A DNA stretch of 8,562 bases from NCBI GenBank assembly GCA_021604825.1, contig BQJS01000204.1:1-8562 (forward strand), written 5' to 3'. Origin of the DNA: Phycisphaerae bacterium. GTDB taxonomy: Bacteria > Planctomycetota > Phycisphaerae > UBA1845. The position numbers were made by a program, and so were the translations under genes. Below are positions 6,100-8,562 of this stretch, piece by piece (positions within the stretch are counted from its first letter, which is position 1; each line of letters starts with the position of its first letter). A model generated the notes under the pieces. The model was not told the DNA's origin. It saw only the letters and a program-made list of their open reading frames with translations, and searched no databases.

Positions 6100-6269
6100 C
6101 TTCTGAGCCATCATCTTGATCTTTTGTTTGTCCACGCGGTGGATTCTGTACCAATGCATTCCTGAAGGACCTCTTAGATGGGAGATGACATCCCGGCTAA
6201 GCCTATTCTTGCCCTCATGTCTAACCTTGACTTGAACATCGTGCTTTCAGAGACAACTGATCGTGTTGG

Positions 6270-8562
6270 CTAATTCGCTCCCGTGAAACGTACTTGGAAT
6301 TCTGCAAAATCCGCCAACGTGACGTCGCCGTCTGAATCCATGTCGAAGCAATCGCACCCAGCGGCTAATCCGCCACCGATACCGAACAGGCATTCTTCAA
6401 AGTTGCGGAAGTCTTGCAGATCGATATCGAAATCACCATCGCAATCGAGTTCCATCGGTGCTCTGTACTCGTAAGCACCACGGTCAACGGCAGTGCTTTC
6501 GATTCTCACCGCGCTGTCGCGATCGTAATCGACGTTATACGATCCGAAGGGATTGAGCAGTTGCAAGTCGGAATCGTCTCCGGTGTTGACTGCATCCGAC
6601 GTTGGTGCGAGGTGCAGATCGAACGGTGGGTTGACGAACATCGGGTCCGTGTCGGTGTTCCCATTACCGAATAGGCTTGAAAGTCCCGAGATGACGGTGT
6701 TCTCAACAGTTACAAATCCACCCGTCTCCCCAATTTGAGCGTCCTGGTCGAATAAACTGCCATTGTCCCAGAAAATTGAATTGAATACTTCGGCTGAGCC
6801 GGAAAGCGATGTCAACGCGCCGAGTCCGGGTCCTTGGTTTATGTTTTGGGTGAACGTGCAGTTGACCACATCCAACGAATTTCGCGCACCGATGGCGCTT
6901 CCACCGCTGGAACCGTGCGCCTCATTTCCTGAAAACACGCTGTTGACGACGACGGCTTGGCTGGATTGGTACCAGATTGCTCCACCCGCAGCGGCTGAGT
7001 TTCCGGTGAATGTACAGCGATCGATCAAGCTGCGTCCACCAACCGAACGGATGGCCCCTCCCGGGGTGGTCTGGCTTGTTGAATTGTTTTCAAAGACGCA
7101 ATTGATGATTTGAATGAAGCCTCCACCCGAGCCGCGATGCCTAATCGCACCGCCACCGTTGACGGCATAGTTGCTGGTGAATCGACAGTTGCGGATGACG
7201 GGGGTGGCTGTTTCGATGAATATCCCCGCGCCCAAACCGTCGTCACCAAATGTCTCGGTGGCTGCCCCTGCGGTAATCGTGAAACCGTCGAGTATCGGGG
7301 ATCCTGAATCGCACCGCAGCACGTGGAAGTTGGTATTGTTGCCGGTTAGGATGGTTTCGTTGGTGGCAACATCGCGTTGCGAAATGTCGACTTCGCCGCC
7401 ATGGAATCCGCCTACCAATGCCACACCGTTGATCAGATTGAATGAGTTCGTCTGCATCTGTCCAGGCGAATACGTTCCTGTCGCCACCCAGATTTCGTTG
7501 ATGAACCCATTGGTAGATGCGCGAGACAACGCTGTCTGAATGTCGGCATACGCATCATCCCATCCGTCGCCGCAAATCCCTGTCGAGTTGTTGGTATCCA
7601 CATACAGACGCGATTGCATCGACGAACATGCGGTCCCAAGCGAGAGTGTGGCAGGATCGCTCGTGATTGAGCATCCGTCTGTGACGACGACATCATATAG
7701 TCCCGCTTGTGCGGCTCCGACGGGATCAATCGTTAACGTATTCGTTTGAACTCCCGAGTACGTCGCGTCGTTGGCGAGAGGCACACCATCTTTGCGCCAC
7801 TGGTATGTGGGAGTGGCGGCGCTCGTTGCAACGGTAAATGTCGCTTGCCCACCGCCGACTACCGTCTGACTCTGCGGCTGCTGCGTGATGACTGGGCTGG
7901 GCGATTCGATGACGGTTGTTTCAGCCGTTACGAACAAACCGTTCACATAGATCAACGCAACATAGGTACCGCCACCACCGAACGGAAAGTCCGTCACTGT
8001 CGGTTCGCGTCCGATCGCGAAGACTCCTTGCGGGCCAAACCAGAAGTAACTCGCACCGGTGTATTCTGAGACGCTGAGTTGGAGTTCATCACCGGGACAG
8101 AGCGGACTGTTGTTGGCAGCGACCGGTGCTGGATTGGGATTCACGGCGACAACGGCAATACCTTCGAATACATATCCGCTCCCACCGACCTGCACTGCGA
8201 CGAACCGGAACGAATCCAGCCCAACAAATCCCGAATCGGGTGTATAAGCCAGTTGGTCGCCAATCACGCTGGCCGATCCGTTGGCTGCGATGTCGGTGAT
8301 TGAGAATTCATACGTGTCGGCTGGATCCGCATCGGCGACGATGGGGTCAACCGGAGTAGCTGCCGTGTTCTGATCAGTCACGATCAATGCGTACGCCGAG
8401 GTTAGGGGCGCATCGATTCCATAATCTGTCAGCCCAGAGCCGAGCGAGTGCGTCGCTGACGCCTGACCGGCTGACCCGGTTCCGCCACCTGTTCCCCCAA
8501 TGCCTGCATTGCCAAAGTTGATCGTTGTCGACGAGGGCGTATACACACCACCCGGTTCAATC
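6270..8562 (-). CDS. Secreted or surface Ig-like/beta-helix protein with C-terminal dockerin-like calcium loops, 5' end missing
   Basis: The minus-strand frame is open from the window edge to TAG at 6272-6270, giving more than 758 codons. Numbering here is from a GTG at 8546, but the frame stays open beyond it, so that is unlikely to be the real start. A Gly/Ser-rich stretch (10-40) precedes an Ig/cadherin-like repeat with LAYTPDSGFVGLDSFRF (about 50-140). A PKD- or Ig-like module follows (148-215), then an I-set-like Ig domain (219-303) with ATFTV and YQWRKDGVPL. LYVDTNNSTGICGDGWDDAY (314-333) opens a right-handed beta-helix (to about 690) with GGAI and F..N repeats, as in FTGNSAAAGGAI, like polymorphic outer-membrane protein repeats. 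The C-terminus (701-758) carries two EF-hand-like loops: DCDGDFDIDLQD, with Phe where Gly is usual, and DMDSDGDVTLAD. Such modules are typical of planctomycete extracellular proteins and probably fold around Ca2+. The signal peptide would lie outside the window. No catalytic residues were recognised; adhesion or polysaccharide binding are guesses. Confidence 0.93.
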   Translation of the reverse strand, partial: IEPGGVYTPSSTTINFGNAGIGGTGGGTGSAGQASATHSLGSGLTDYGIDAPLTSAYALIVTDQNTAATPVDPIVADADPADTYEFSITDIAANGSASVIGDQLAYTPDSGFVGLDSFRFVAVQVGGSGYVFEGIAVVAVNPNPAPVAANNSPLCPGDELQLSVSEYTGASYFWFGPQGVFAIGREPTVTDFPFGGGGTYVALIYVNGLFVTAETTVIESPSPVITQQPQSQTVVGGGQATFTVATSAATPTYQWRKDGVPLANDATYSGVQTNTLTIDPVGAAQAGLYDVVVTDGCSITSDPATLSLGTACSSMQSRLYVDTNNSTGICGDGWDDAYADIQTALSRASTNGFINEIWVATGTYSPGQMQTNSFNLINGVALVGGFHGGEVDISQRDVATNETILTGNNTNFHVLRCDSGSPILDGFTITAGAATETFGDDGLGAGIFIETATPVIRNCRFTSNYAVNGGGAIRHRGSGGGFIQIINCVFENNSTSQTTPGGAIRSVGGRSLIDRCTFTGNSAAAGGAIWYQSSQAVVVNSVFSGNEAHGSSGGSAIGARNSLDVVNCTFTQNINQGPGLGALTSLSGSAEVFNSIFWDNGSLFDQDAQIGETGGFVTVENTVISGLSSLFGNGNTDTDPMFVNPPFDLHLAPTSDAVNTGDDSDLQLLNPFGSYNVDYDRDSAVRIESTAVDRGAYEYRAPMELDCDGDFDIDLQDFRNFEECLFGIGGGLAAGCDCFDMDSDGDVTLADFAEFQVRFTGAN

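Larger units (their letters stand above)
5857..6269. other. Convergent intergenic region rich in stem-loops
   Basis: The gap between the antiporter stop and the stop of the minus-strand secreted protein holds no believable gene. A 63-codon plus-strand frame at 5915-6106 has no ribosome site or protein-like content. At least five inverted repeats are present: 5868-5903, 5904-5919, 6017-6053, 6065-6099 and TCCAC/GTGGA at 6131-6143. Two genes end here from opposite sides, so transcription must stop in the region, but no classic GC-stem plus T-tract is visible on either strand. Confidence 0.55.

Noticed and set aside
1..8562. CRISPR arrays, rRNA genes, replication origin or prophage genes.
   Set aside because: No regularly spaced repeats, rRNA-like stretches, DnaA-box clusters or phage structural genes were seen.

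Overview
The window most likely comes from a planctomycete, probably of the Phycisphaerae type. The main reason is the partial secreted protein at the right end (minus strand, 6270 to the edge). It combines Ig-like domains, a parallel beta-helix with GGAI/FxxN-type repeats, and a C-terminal pair of EF-hand-like (dockerin-type) calcium loops ending in FTGAN, a layout common in that group. No rRNA, tRNA, CRISPR array or intact insertion sequence is visible, so the taxonomic call is inference.

Layout, left to right. (1) 1-228, minus: the N-terminal 76 codons of an SRPBCC-fold protein that runs off the left edge. (2) 229-1631: about 1.4 kb with no convincing intact gene. A 190-codon open frame on the plus strand (599-1168) has coding-like composition, but similar coding-like readings occupy other frames on either side, so a decayed gene is more likely than a working one. 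(3) 1632-4109, plus: a soluble hybrid histidine kinase (PAS-PAS-GAF-HisKA-HATPase-REC) with all catalytic boxes intact. (4) 4110-4672: a non-coding stretch rich in short inverted repeats, with a 29-codon open frame that resembles the start of a transposase. (5) 4673-4786, plus: a possible 37-residue leader or mini-protein whose stop overlaps the start of the next gene (ATGA). (6) 4783-5856, plus: a CaCA-family sodium/calcium antiporter with both alpha-repeats intact. (7) 5857-6269: the convergent intergenic region, with several stem-loops including one of 17 uninterrupted pairs. (8) 6270-8562, minus: the surface or secreted beta-helix protein, missing its N-terminus.

The genes do not form an obvious operon. 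The kinase carries its receiver fused and has no DNA-binding response regulator beside it in the window. The antiporter and the secreted protein converge. Calcium is a loose common theme, since the antiporter may move Ca2+ and the dockerin-like loops should bind it, but nothing in the sequence ties the two together. I found no clearly new multi-gene system. The points most worth checking are the ATGA-coupled mini-ORF before the antiporter, the strand-asymmetric 17-pair hairpin after it, and the frame-hopping remnant at 475-1415.
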